Positions 43,852 through 54,611 of a DNA stretch of 64,000 nt are shown piece by piece. Below the pieces are notes generated by a model. It had not been told where the DNA came from, did no database searches, and saw only the letters and a list, made by a program, of their open reading frames with translations. Origin of the DNA: Undaria pinnatifida (lineage: Eukaryota > Sar > Phaeophyceae > Laminariales > Alariaceae); the NCBI GenBank assembly GCA_012845835.1, contig JABAKD010000026.1, positions 7,458,493-7,522,492 of the forward strand, read 5' to 3'. Each line of letters begins with the position of its first letter. Positions within the stretch are counted from its first letter, which is position 1. Both the position numbers and the translations under genes were made by a program.

Positions 43852-46496
43852 GTATCGCGTCCTAAGAACTTGGGTATCTGTAATGCCAGAGATGCTCCAA
43901 TATAGGGGGTGCGGGCGCTTTTTTACTTTGGGCGGAGACAAGGGGAGGCGCTGAGACGACGCTTCTCCGATATGCTGTAATCGAAAACGATAAGAGTAAT
44001 CCCGCAATCCAAATGCTTGTGTCTGGCCTGAATATTAACCGGTCAAGCGTGTCTCGTAGACAGACTGGGGGAAAACCTTTTTGTTCCGTTCATTAATTTT
44101 AACGTCTAGACGCTAGGACTGCAACGGGCGATGGCGCCGCTCTTCCACGGCCTCCATGAGGGCTCCAAGGGGGAACGTACGTACATCGTGTACTAGTAGT
44201 GTTTTGTAACGTGTCCGCTGCAAGTGAAGAAGGCGCCCGCTACGAATAGTAAGAAACGCCAATTTAACGTCGGGGCTCAACTTGTGATTTTGACACCACT
44301 ACTGAGCACAGGCTATTATTGGCTACTACATTGGATGGGATGTAGTATGGCACCCGACCCTGAACACCGTTTCTTCGATCGAGTTTCTCATGTACTTAGA
44401 ATTATCGTGAGAAAAACAAGACTCACTTTCTTACGACCGAATTTCTTATGAACGGGCACCCTCTGTACGGCCTCCGACAGGCGGAGCTGCTTTGATCATG
44501 GATGCTTTGGGCAGCAGAGGAAAATCGTTGGTGCCGCCGTTGCATGGCGTATATAATGCGTTGGACAGAACCGTTACAAACACAGCAGTAGACGTGACAA
44601 TCCAACAACACATGAATAATCCATTCCAGCTTGCCACCACTCGTAGCGGAAGGCCACCTCCCCTGTTTACGCCCGTTATCCTCACCCGCGGAGCCTTGTC
44701 CGTGCTATTTGCTGTTAATAGCTACCTGGTATGTTCGACGCCGATGCTCTCCAGTGTGTTTCTGATTGTTGCATACAGATGCAAACGCATATGTACGTGT
44801 GGTGGTTCCAACTTCTGGGCAGCGCGCGACAAAGAGCTTGCGGCCATCACCAGTTGTCACTTGTCATTGCCCGTAAAAGCCAACGTCCATGCACTAACTT
44901 CCGCCTTCATTCGGCGCACGCACGCGCATGTATGATGGTGTATGCTATAGCCAGGGTGCGCCTTGGCTGCGGCAAGAGGGTTTATAGCCGTGGAAGGGAA
45001 GCACTGTTGCGGTGGCGGATGCACGAGGGATCTTCTTGGGCAAGAATAATCCTAGGGGAGAAGCCGAAACGGCCCAACTTGCAGGTACGCTATCATAGTA
45101 ACTGACAGGTTGATGGAGTTTGTTCCGAAAACTTGGTGCCTCCCCTTGCGACAAAGCACGGTTTCGTCGGGGATGAGCCATGGTAATGTTGATGTTGGGC
45201 TGGGTCTTGTACCTAACACAAGTTGCTCGCTCAGCACTACTACTGCATGTCTGGGTAATGCGCTACGTGCTCTGCCTGTGCGAGTGATTTCGTTGGTACA
45301 GTGTACGCTGCTCTACGGTGAAGTACTGCACTGGTGTGCTGGAGACTGCTTCGCAACGAAATAATAAGTTCGCCGCGAACGATGAACAGCAGCTCTGCGA
45401 AGGGGAGCGTGACTATCAATCGTGGAGATGCCCTAAAACTGAACTTGTGCGGTGATGTGAACGTCTAGTTTCATGCCGTGCGCGTTGTTCGTGACGAACA
45501 CACTGCCGCGCCACCCCCCCATGTTGTTGGCTCGCACGGCAGCGTAATATGGTGACCGTGGCCAAGGCATGCTTGGGAGTTGCCTGGTGTATCAACCCTT
45601 GCCAGGTCCTTTACGAGCGAAAGGACACGACCTTGACATTTTTAGCCTCACCGGGCACAGATTCAGACCAATCTCGAGCAGTGGGAAACAAAACATCCAA
45701 ACAACGTGAAACCCCTAAGCGCATCAGGGACGATACCGCGGGGGATGGGTTACTGTGGGCGGGGAAGGCACCGGCGTCTGCTCCGCAGCGCGCAGCGTTT
45801 TTACCGGGCGCAAAATACAAGGGGAAGCAGTCAGCCGTGGCGTATGCGACCAAGGAAGGACACCTTATTCAGGTTCGTTGATGCTCAAAGTAGTACTGCG
45901 ATAAATATTTCACGCTCCACCGAGAATAGACCACTCCGAGCTCCTCTATTAATAGTACAGTTCACGGTGTTGTTGTATTGCGGGCGAGAGGCTGAAACGC
46001 CTTCAGTTATTGGGCTATACGTCGGCGGCTGATGTTTTTCAAAGTTATCGAGCATGACTTATTGCTTTTTTTCGAAGGAAGTAGGAATTGTACTCAAGTG
46101 TCTGGCTAGAAAGTGCTCCTGTAGGGACTTCGAGTTCAGGGGTTTAGTCCGATCTTTCAGGGAAGTCTATTATTGTCGTGGACAACACCGACTTGCCTAA
46201 GAAACACCCCTGCCATCTATGTTTTTCCGAGATAAAAATGAAAAGTGTTGTATAATTCAGACCCTATTCGTGTTATTTCTCGTACGCACGTGTGCCAGGG
46301 CGAGGAGCGCATGCGTGTGCTCTGGTTCTGCGGGCGAGGAGGCGACGACTCTGTTTGGCTGGAGGTCTATTCTGTGTCTAGAGGGGCTGGTCGGGTTGGA
46401 CGCGTTGTCTTCCCCTTCGTACAGTCCATGCAACGAAATTTTTTCAGAGAGCAGGCGGAAACCATGCGGCGCATTGTCAGTCACTACGACAAGTAA
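43646..46496 (+). CDS. UPF0548 / DUF1990 family protein (4 exons, complete)
   Basis: Exons 43646-43851, 44955-45084, 45543-45872 and 46299-46496 join with matching phases to 287 residues. DUF1990 proteins occur in actinobacteria and plants, are about 170-220 residues long, and have no established reaction. Conserved blocks appear in order: TNHRFAGFTDPRAAG and PPRGF near the start, VRVRLGCGKRVY with the ALLRWRMH helix, the WCINPCQVLY segment, AYATKEGHLIQGEE, and the C-terminal VWLEVYSVSR with QRNFFREQAETMRR. A Ser/Thr/Lys-rich insertion of about 65 residues splits the domain between QVLYERKD and AYATKEGH. A plastid or secretory transit peptide is not obvious. The gene runs away from cutC and converges on the unidentified gene at 47.8-51.6 kb. 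Confidence 0.88.
44118..44180 (+). pseudogene. Decayed partial copy of UPF0548 exon 1
   Basis: GGCGATGGCGCCGCTCTTCC-A-GGCCTCCATGAGGG matches the last 60 bp of exon 1 (43793-43851) with about a dozen changes, 270 bp into the intron. Confidence 0.8.
44955..45084 (+). CDS. UPF0548 gene, exon 2
   Basis: Acceptor ATAGCCAG|G, donor TTGCAG|GTACGC. The junction rebuilds ERTVRVRLGCG. The exon encodes the most conserved helix of the family (GREALLRWRMHEGSSW). Confidence 0.9.
45543..45872 (+). CDS. UPF0548 gene, exon 3 (with insertion)
   Basis: Acceptor CACGGCAG|CGT, donor TATTCAG|GTTCGT, both phase 0. It encodes VTVAKACLGVAWCINPC, then about 65 low-complexity residues unlike the family (SRAVGNKTSKQRETPKR), then AVAYATKEGHLIQ. 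Confidence 0.87.
46299..46496 (+). CDS. UPF0548 gene, exon 4 (C-terminus)
   Basis: Acceptor GTGTGCCAG|GGC in phase 0. It encodes GEERMRVLWFCGRGG, VWLEVYSVSRGAGRVGR and the closing QRNFFREQAETMRRIV helix, ending TAA at 46494-46496. Confidence 0.9.
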   Translation, partial: GEERMRVLWFCGRGGDDSVWLEVYSVSRGAGRVGRVVFPFVQSMQRNFFREQAETMRRIVSHYDK

Positions 46497-47786
46497 ACCG
46501 CCACGGGGTGGCTGTATTTGGTACATGGTCAGGGTAACAGGGTGTATAATGTGCACGTAGTAGGTCATGGCGACGTGCTATACATATATTTTCAAATGAT
46601 TCCGTGCTATCATACGTAACAGTTTTGTTTTTGTTTAGTGTAACGCTCGAGTTTCTTTTTGGCGAACATTCAAGCGGTATCTTGGACCCGTCCGACGTTC
46701 TGCAGCAGTAAGTACCACAGCGGTATACTATTTGGTGGTATTGGTTGTGCCCCAATACTAGCGGGCTAGCAGCCATGATAATAACACGCACTCGGTGGAA
46801 CGACGGTCAAGGAAACATATTGGATTTGATCGTGTATGACGAATGGATATCCATCAGGTCGTAGAGGTGGCGTGGATAGATGTTAGGCTAGTCCATGTGT
46901 TTAGGTGAACCGATTTCATGAGATCGTATTCAGTTGCAGTTGCTAACCATACTATACCTCCATCGAAGTTGCTTGTTACAAGTAATCACTCAATGATGTA
47001 TAACATCGATGGTCAATAGTATTGGCCGTCTCCGTGTTGTTGCCCAATCGGAGCACAGGTCGAGGCTCATAACCTGATGGCTTTGGTTGGGAATGGGGGT
47101 TAGACGTCGATCAATCAGGTAAAGGATGGCGTCGATAGCTGTTACCTAGGCTCGCCCGTAATAATGATGCGCCAGTCAGCGGCTGAATGCTCGTGTAGCT
47201 CACTCAGTGGTTACTGGCTATATTATATAATACAAGGGCTTCGCTCGCGGGCGGCTGGGCGCCGCCCGCTACGCTTGCGGAAGGAGGAATGGACATTCAG
47301 TAGGAAGGCGGAAAATAAGCACAAATGGCGCAACTGGCGACTTGAAAATGCCAAGAGGTCCATATATAGTACAACGGTACAGGATAGAGACGATTATGAT
47401 TATGAGTTTGTTATTATCATCCATTCGCCCAGTCCATGATGGGCACGTCGGAGGACTTGCTTGGCATATCCTTCCACCTCTCAGGTAGCCCCTGTACACT
47501 TATTAATAGCTCTCTCTAAGTCGATCATCAATAATAAATTATCGCAGTGCATAAACACCAGGCACGCGCTTGTCAAGGATAGAGACAGTAAAACTACAAC
47601 TTATGATGTAAAGGAGCGCAGTGCCAAAAAAAACATGCTGGAAGGAGGAACTTGAACGCACACACCGCAAACATGTGAAGTACATTTGTATTCCTGAAAG
47701 ACGAAGAGCACGCATTTAGGCATAGTTCTCAAAAAACGATGCTGGTATAATAAACCACAACTTAACGTTCTATAAAGAACGTGCTG

Positions 47787-47891
47787 TCAACATTGCTTCC
47801 GAAGGAGCATGCAGGCTTGCTTGGACTCTTCCTCCTCAGCAGAGGTACCCAGCACCTTGCACTCTTGTTTTTTGTCGATGATCTTGTGGAT
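47787..47891 (-). CDS. Unidentified minus gene, last exon
   Basis: Acceptor GTTTGTGGACAG|ATC. It encodes IHKIIDKKQECKVLGTSAEE, then EESKQACMLLRKQC and TGA at 47787-47789. Confidence 0.55.
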   Translation of the reverse strand: MHKIIDKKQECKVLGTSAEEEESKQACMLLRKQC

Positions 47892-50800
47892 CTGTCCACA
47901 AACGTTGAAGCATGGCGGGAGGACGTCGATAAGTATGCGTAAAAAAGTATTCGTACTTCTCTCCAGCAGACGTCGTAACCATCCAAATTATTGGAGCTCC
48001 TTTCGTTGTTAGTAATTGTTGTGGTATTGTTGTACTTGCTCTTGGTACTCGGAAAAAGAGCCGCACTTCATAGACTATAATAGCCGCACGCCATCCCCTA
48101 GTCTTGAGCAAGAGACATGGATGTCTCGACTCGTGACACACAGGACGCAAGATAAGAGTAGAACGTACCTCGATGTCGAACGCCCTCGTGGCACCGTGGG
48201 AATGGAATGCGGGTTGTATATCGAGCAAGTGGTCGCCTGCCTTCTTCAGGACGTCACCGACCTTGATGTCGCCGGTGCACTTCGTGTTTATGTGTTTATG
48301 TCCTCGCCGACTTGGCGGCCCTCGGCGGCTGCTTCGCAGGGCTTCTGCAAACGACAACAACGGATGGGAATACCTTGCGTTCAGTGAATGTTCAAAATAG
48401 TAAGGCCACGTAGCTGTCGTCGATTTCCAAAGTTTGAAAGGAAGTCGTACAATTTAACACTGTTGTAATGAAAGCGGTCGTTTATGGGCAAAGCCCTGCC
48501 TGATACCACAACGTTGCTAACACCTATGAAACCACCACTGGGACAGGAACGAACGGGATTCACAGTCGCAAGTGGTAAGCGTAAGCCCCGGTACACTGCT
48601 ATATAAGGCCTACCGGCGGAATACCGACAACGAAGGGTAAGAGACAGTACCTGCTGTATATATTGTTCGGTACTACTCTATTACTGCTGCTATCAACACT
48701 ATTACGACCGACGTGTACTGCGATTCCTGAAGAGGTTGCGCACCCTACTTGTACTCGTTAATACAAAGAGTTCATGTGGTTGTATGAAAAATGAGTAACA
48801 GTAGTAGTACACCGCGTCACTACATGAACAACTCGCTAACCCCAATCACGGGACTGCTCTCCAGCATCACCCAGGTTAACTTCAGCTTCTGTTTACTGCT
48901 ATATATCAACCTCCAGTGTGTACTGCGACTGGTGCTGAGTTATCATGCTGCTGTGTTATTTATCACTGCATGGACCATTTTTACAACCCTGGCCGACCCC
49001 TGTGATGAGACTTTCCCGTTTTCATTGCGTCTTACATGTATAGATACCACGTAGTCGTAGTCGCACATCCAAAACGTGTGTTTATATCACAGCACAAAGC
49101 GTCACTGCATGGACCACTTGTCCAACACCCGCTTACCCCGATGACGGGACTGCCCCGTACTCGTAGTCGTACATACATGAAGTGTGTTTGGCTGTACGTA
49201 TGAAAAATAAATCGCATCACACAGCGTCACTGCATAGGTCTACTCGTAGACCTGAGTACTTGTACAATTCCCGCTTATACCCCGATGACGGGACTGCCCC
49301 GTACACGTACTCGTACATGCAAAAGTGTGTTTGTACGCATGAAAAAGAAATCACAGCACACAACTGCGTAGACAACTAGTACAACATGCTTACCCCGACG
49401 ACGGGACTGCCCTCCGTGACCACCAAGGCGAACTTGAGTTTGTTCAGGCTACGCGTCCCCAAGCACAGCTTCCACACCGTGTGGTAGTTGTTATAAGGCT
49501 TAGTTTGGGTAAGCTATTGGTTAACCTTTTGCAAGTGGTCAAACGGACTAATACCCTACTAAAGTCCTTAACAAATGGCGTCGTCGACAGACCATGGGTT
49601 TTTGGGTCGTGGGTTCAATCCCCACATCCACCATAATAAACTTTTTCAGATTTTCCCATGGCGAACTTGAAAAATACTCTTCCTGGTATCCCCAGGAAAT
49701 GAAACGGCTTGGATATTGACAGAGGTCCGCCGTATATCCGGCCGACCTGCTATCCCGCCGTTTCAGGGGGGGAGAGTGTTATAAGGCTTAGTTTGGGTAA
49801 GCTATTGGTTAACCTTTTGCAAGTGGTCAAACGGACTAATACCCTACTAATTACCTTAACATAGTTCGACCACGCTGGTGTAGCACACACATGCTACAGC
49901 AGACGTTGCAGACAGGCACACAAGGTCAAACAATGTAAATTTCAATATGCATCATTATTGGAAACAGGATTCGCTTGAGTTCACCAACACCCAAGACCAC
50001 ATACTACTGGTAGTCTATTGCGCACAACTTGCAGCACATTCAGCCAACACTCAACGCAGCACTACCGAAAATACAGGGTGTTATTCACAGTCGCAACTGG
50101 TAAGCGTAAGCCCCGGTACACTGCTATATAAGGCCTACCGGCGGAATACCGACAACGAAGGGTAAGAGACAGTACCTGCTGTATATATTGTTCGGTACTA
50201 CTCTATTACTGCTATCAACACTATTACGACCGACGTGTACTGCGATTCCTGAAGAGGTTGCGCACCCTACTTGTACTCGTTAATACAAAGAGTTCATGTG
50301 GTTGTTTGAAAAATGAGTAACAGTAGTAGTACACCGCGTCACTACATGAACAACTCGCTAACCCCAACCACGGGACTGCTCTCCAGCATCACCCAGGTTA
50401 ACTTCAGCTTCTGTTTACTGCTATATATATATCAACCTCCAGTGTGTGCTGCGACTGGTGCTGAGTTATCATGCTGCTGTGTTATTTATCACTGCATGGA
50501 CCATTTTTACAACCCTGGCCGACCCCTGTGATGAGACTTTCCCGTTTTCATTGCGTCTTACATGTATAGATACCACGTAGTCGTAGTCGCACATCCAAAA
50601 CGTGTGTTTATATCACAGCACAAAGCGTCACTGCATGGACCACTTGTCCAACACCCGCTTACCCCGATGACGGGACTGCCCCGTACTCGTAGTCGTACAT
50701 ACATGAAGTGTGTTTGGCTGTACGTATGAAAAATAAATCGCATCACACAGCGTCACTGCATAGGTCTACTCGTAGACCTGAGTACTTGTACAATTCCCGC

Positions 50801-51565
50801 TTATACCCCGATGACGGGACTGCCCCGTACACGTACTCGTACATGCAAAAGTGTGTTTGTACGCATGAAAAAGAAATCACAGCACACAACTGCGTAGACA
50901 ACTAGTACAACATGCTTACCCCGACGACGGGACTGCCCTCCGTGACCACCAAGGCGAACTTGAGTTTGTTCAGGCTACGCGTCCCCAAGCACAGCTTCCA
51001 CACCGTGTGGTAGTTCGACCACGCTGGTGTAGCACACACATGCTACAGCAGACGTTGCAGACAGGCACACAAGGTCAAACAATGTAAATTTCAATATGCA
51101 TCATTATTGGAAACAGGATTCGCTTGAGTTCACCAACACCAAAAACCACATACTGGTAGTCTATTGCGCACAACTTGCAGCACATTCAGCCAACACTCAA
51201 CGCAGCACTACCGAAAATACAGGGTGTTGACATTTGGTGTCTTACCTATGTCGCACGGCGCTGAACACACTGACAACGGGAAACTCTCAACATCATCAGA
51301 TTCAGTAGTATAAAAAAAATAGTAGCTGACAGCAAACATCAAATTCCAACAACACGAAGAAATGAAACTCACGTTTCGTCAAGCTCTCAGCTCCTTCGTT
51401 AGGGACGCCGATCGAAGGTGAATCACAGGTGTCCGCGTCACCCCAGTCACACACACGAGGGTTGTCGCCGCTTCCCCAGTGCTTCTTGTTAAGGTTATGA
51501 AAAGCTTGGCACGTGGAAGGCTCGTCACTCCTGCAGGTGTCGCAGACAGCGTACTGGAGGAACTC
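47787..51565 (-). CDS. Unidentified protein with Cys-rich segment (partial split gene)
   Basis: Four minus-strand exons are supported by splice sites: 51373-51565, 50920-51023, 48169-48344 and 47787-47891. The first joins the second in phase, and the third joins the last in phase. Between the second (ends phase 0) and third (needs phase 1) another exon is missing, or the second is skipped, since the first also fits the third. The Cys-rich first exon reads YAVCDTC...STCQAFHNLNKKHWG...VCDWGDADTCD. The C-terminal half is basic, then helical, ending ACMLLRKQC. I do not recognise the family. The 50920-51023 exon lies in a tandem duplication, and its other copy is interrupted by a TRIM element. The 5' end lies beyond 51565. 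Confidence 0.5.
48169..48344 (-). CDS. Unidentified minus gene, penultimate exon
   Basis: Strong acceptor TTGTCGTTTGCAG|AA and donor ATCGAG|GTACGT. After an Arg-rich start it encodes CTGDIKVGDVLKKAGDHLL, DIQPAFHSHGATRAFDIE. It joins the last exon in phase 0. Confidence 0.6.
49489..49861 (+). mobile_element. TRIM (miniature LTR retrotransposon) with exact empty site
   Basis: Two 85-bp LTRs (49489-49573, 49777-49861) start TGTTATAAGG and end CCTTAACA. They are flanked by TAGT (49485-49488, 49862-49865). A primer site TGGCGTCGTCGAC starts at 49576 and a polypurine tract AGGGGGGAGAG ends at 49776. The 203-bp interior has no coding capacity and includes a tRNA-like T-arm (GTGGGTTCAATCCCCAC). The paralogous site at 51006-51020 has a single TAGT and no insertion. 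Confidence 0.95.
50920..51023 (-). CDS. Unidentified minus gene, duplicated exon (intact copy)
   Basis: Acceptor CTACACCAG|CG, donor GTCGGG|GTAAGC. It encodes PWSNYHTVWKLCLGTRS then KLKFALVVTEGSPVVG with carried base C from the Cys-rich exon. The same sequence exists in the first unit of the tandem duplication, where the TRIM at 49489-49861 splits it. Confidence 0.55.
51373..51565 (-). CDS. Unidentified minus gene, Cys-rich exon
   Basis: Acceptor AAAAACAG|GAG, donor ACGAAAC|GTGAGT (phase 1). It encodes 64 residues with paired cysteines (VCDTCRS, VCDWGDADTCD). Just upstream a second frame reads GVWKLVGQERD and DWPCPSKGCDGF, which could belong to the same zinc-binding region through a short intron I cannot place. 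Confidence 0.5.
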
Positions 51566-52107
51566 CTGTTTTTCCTAATTCGTGCGATGAGGAAGCCGTC
51601 ACAACCCTTGCTCGGGCACGGCCAATCAGGATTGCCAGAAGAAGCTGAGTCCCGTTCTTGCCCGACCAGCTTCCACACGCCTGATCCTGAACCTCCACCA
51701 CCCCCACTGTTGGCGGAGCCTCCTCCCGCACTAGCCTTGGTCCGCTTCACAAATTTCAACTTCAAATTGTTATTGCCGATCCGGCAAATTTCAAATTCAA
51801 ATTGTTTGCAGCCGTCAACGGCAATTCCCTCCCAACAGCCAGCAATTGGCCAACTTCAAAAGTAAAAGTACAAAAAGAAGTTGCTGAAAAAGCAAAATAA
51901 AAATATCAGAGCAAGCAGTAAAGATGAGAGAATGAGAGCTATTAGCAAGTAAGAATGAGACTAGGGAAAACAAGGAAGGCAAGGAACTTCGGGACGGTTC
52001 TTTTCCCCAGCAACTAATTTTCTTTTCGGCAATTACGGGCTGAGAAGGGCTGAGAGGGGGGAGGATATGCCGAGCGAGACGTCCGACGGGGGCGAGGTCT
52101 AGGTATA

Positions 52108-53700
52108 TAGTTTTATAAATACACTCCAGCTGTGAGATCGAAGATTTTGTCGAAACTCATCTTTGCAAGCTGTGTGTGATACTCCGATCGCGCCTATTAC
52201 GGGTTGTGTGTCCTCATTAAGGATATAGGTCGGCGACTCCCCTTACAACTACAGTGTAGCTATCAGGGTCAACAGGGTGATGTTAGGCAGTCTGTGCGCG
52301 GAAACTATAAAATCCGTTTTTCAGGGGGACAAAATCTGACAGCTGTGGAAGGAAATGCATCAATTTATCATGTGCATCTTGTAAGTCGTATAACCTGTGA
52401 GAGGAGGGCGGAGTTTTTAAGGGCGTGGGGGCATGGGTTTGAACAAGAGGGAGCGGGGCGGGGGGGGGGGGGGGAAAGGGCGGGGCAACTAAATCTGTGC
52501 GCGGAAACTATATATCCTTTAAGGGGATAAATCTGACGGTTTTGGAAGGGATGCACCAGTTTATTATGTATATCCTGTAAGTCGTACAACCAGTGAGGAG
52601 AGGGCGGAGTGTTCGAGGGGGTGGGTGGGTGGGTGGGGGGGGGGGGGTTGGGGCAAAAGGGTTTTTAACAGCTTTAGGTCGCATAGATGAAGGGGTTTGC
52701 TATACGCGTGGTGCTAGCTCTAGGCGATGGTGCGGGTTGTGAGGAGGGAAGGGGCGTTGGGGGGGGGGGGGGGGGATGAATTGGAGCAGCGGCATGGATG
52801 GCTCTGGAAAGATAAGGAGGTAATTTCGATGTTAGGTGGGGCGTTTGAGCAAGAGGGATCGGGGGGGAAAAAAAAGGGGGGGGGGGGGGGGGGGTTGGGA
52901 GGGGGGAAGGGTTTTTAACAGGTTTAGGTCGCGTATATGTAGAGGCTTGCTGTACGCGTGGTGCTAGGCGTAGGCGGTCGTGCGGGTGATGGGGAAGGAG
53001 GGGGTGTTGGGGGGGGGGGGGGGGGGCATTGCGGGGGGGGGGGGGGATGAATTAAAGCTACGTCATGGATGGCTACAAACATAATGACGTGATATCAATT
53101 GCGTAGAAGTGTTTATTACTCTGACCGATTTCGATTTTAGGTGGGTCGTTTTAACAAGAGGGAACGGGAAAAAAAAATACAAGAAAAAAAAGAAGGGGGG
53201 AGGGGGGCAAGCGGGGGGGGGCGGAAATGAATTGGAGCTACGGCATGGATGGCTAGAACTATAATGAAGGGATATCAGTTGGCTGGTAGTGTTTACTGCT
53301 CTGGCAGATTTTGATTTTAGGTGGGGCGTTTGAACAAGAGGGATCGGGGGGGGCGAGGGGCGGGGGGCGGGCGAGGGGCGGGGGGCGGGCGGGACACTTC
53401 AATATGTGCGCGGAAACTGTAAGTCCTGGAAGGGGACAAATCTGACGGCTGTATTAATAGCAAGAATACATCCCTTTGTATCACCTGCAGCAGTGCCTGG
53501 TATTGTTTTATTATTATAGCAGATTTGATGTTATTATACAGTGTATAGCTAAGTAATTTGTTATTGTACATGATGGGTCGCAAGATAGAATATTTCAATC
53601 GATACGTACAACCATTTTATTTCCATGATTTTACCTTGCCGGTGTGGGGCTCTGACATCGCTAACTATATACCTGGTATGACAAAACGTACATCGATAGT
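52108..53700 (+). repeat. G-tract-rich repeat, left arm of an inverted arrangement
   Basis: Starts with ACACTCCAGCTGTGAGATCG and contains repeated ATCTGTGCGCGGAAACT, GGGGCGTTTGAACAAGAGGG and GGAGCTACGGCATGGATGGCT blocks separated by G runs of 10-18. Similar sequence in reverse order and strand lies at 56640-58520. No coding signs. Confidence 0.8.
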
Positions 53701-54508
53701 GGCCACGGACTGTACGGTGATGCAAAGTTTATTATAAAAATTAAAATACACTCCAGCTGTGAGATCGAAGATTTCGGGAACATGATATGGACCGGACCAA
53801 GGATGGTTTTATGTACGACATACTATACATACTCAGCAAGGATCCCATTCACTTTTAGTTATCTCTCGTTCTATCTGGCTAGTCACTTCCTATCACATCG
53901 TAAGCCCTAGCTACCTGTTCTCACGTTCCTGCTGGTAGTATTTTTGTTCATCAACTTCTCCATCTTCTGTCATGTTACATGATCGACATAAAAGACACTG
54001 ATGACACCTTGCACGTCCCAAATCCATGGAACGTTACGTACGTGTATGCGTCGGCAATCTGCAAGAAATTGTAATGACGATACTTGTGAATGGGATAGTC
54101 TAGTCTACACATGGATCAATCAGGACCAAGATGTATTGCTCACTCAGTGGTTGCTTGCTATCTCTAACAGCTACAGTATCTCCAACAGCACATAATATGC
54201 CGGTAGTGGCCTCGGACAGCGGTGATGAGGTTAGACTGCCAAAACACAATATTATGGAGATGGGCAACCAAACATACATCGCACACAGCACGGATTGCAT
54301 TTACTTTTATTTTCACTAGTTCTCTTCTACGAGGTGTTTGTCTGCTTGACTCTTCCTGTCATATCGTATGCCCTGCCTTTTCCTACGTTCCTGCTGGTAG
54401 TCTTTTTGTTCATCTCAACTTCTCCGTATTATTACGTATAAAAATAGAAATGCACTCCATCCAGCTGTGAGCTCGAAGATTTCGTCGAAACTCTATTCTG
54501 AAGCTGTG

Positions 54509-54611
54509 TGTTGTAAGGCTTAGTTGGGGTAAGCTATTAGTCTATTGGTTTACCTTTTGCAAGTGGTCAAACGGACTAGTCTAATACCCCACTATTAATA
54601 ATACCTTAACA
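54509..54611 (+). mobile_element. Solo LTR of the TRIM family
   Basis: A 103-bp LTR, 85-bp consensus plus three micro-insertions. It is flanked by TGTG (54505-54508 and 54612-54615). Related copies at 52165 and 26330 keep the uninterrupted sequence AAGCTGTGTGTG. Confidence 0.9.

Larger units (their letters stand above)
48558..51230. repeat. Recent tandem duplication, ~1.14-kb unit
   Basis: Unit 1 (48558-50086, including the 373-bp TRIM) and unit 2 (50087-51230) are about 99 percent identical. Differences include one extra GCT, one extra TATA and a few substitutions. Each unit carries the duplicated exon and four copies of a short exon-end/donor motif. It lies in introns of the unidentified minus gene. 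Confidence 0.95.

Noticed and set aside
47836-48360. Single 174-residue minus-strand open frame as one gene
   Set aside because: Only 48169-48344 and 47787-47891 read as exons with good splice sites. The rest of the frame is intron.
49590-49640. tRNA gene suggested by GTGGGTTCAATCCCCAC and ATCCACC
   Set aside because: Only the T-arm and 3' acceptor strand are present. No matching 5' acceptor strand or D-arm lies 70 nt upstream, and it is inside the TRIM.
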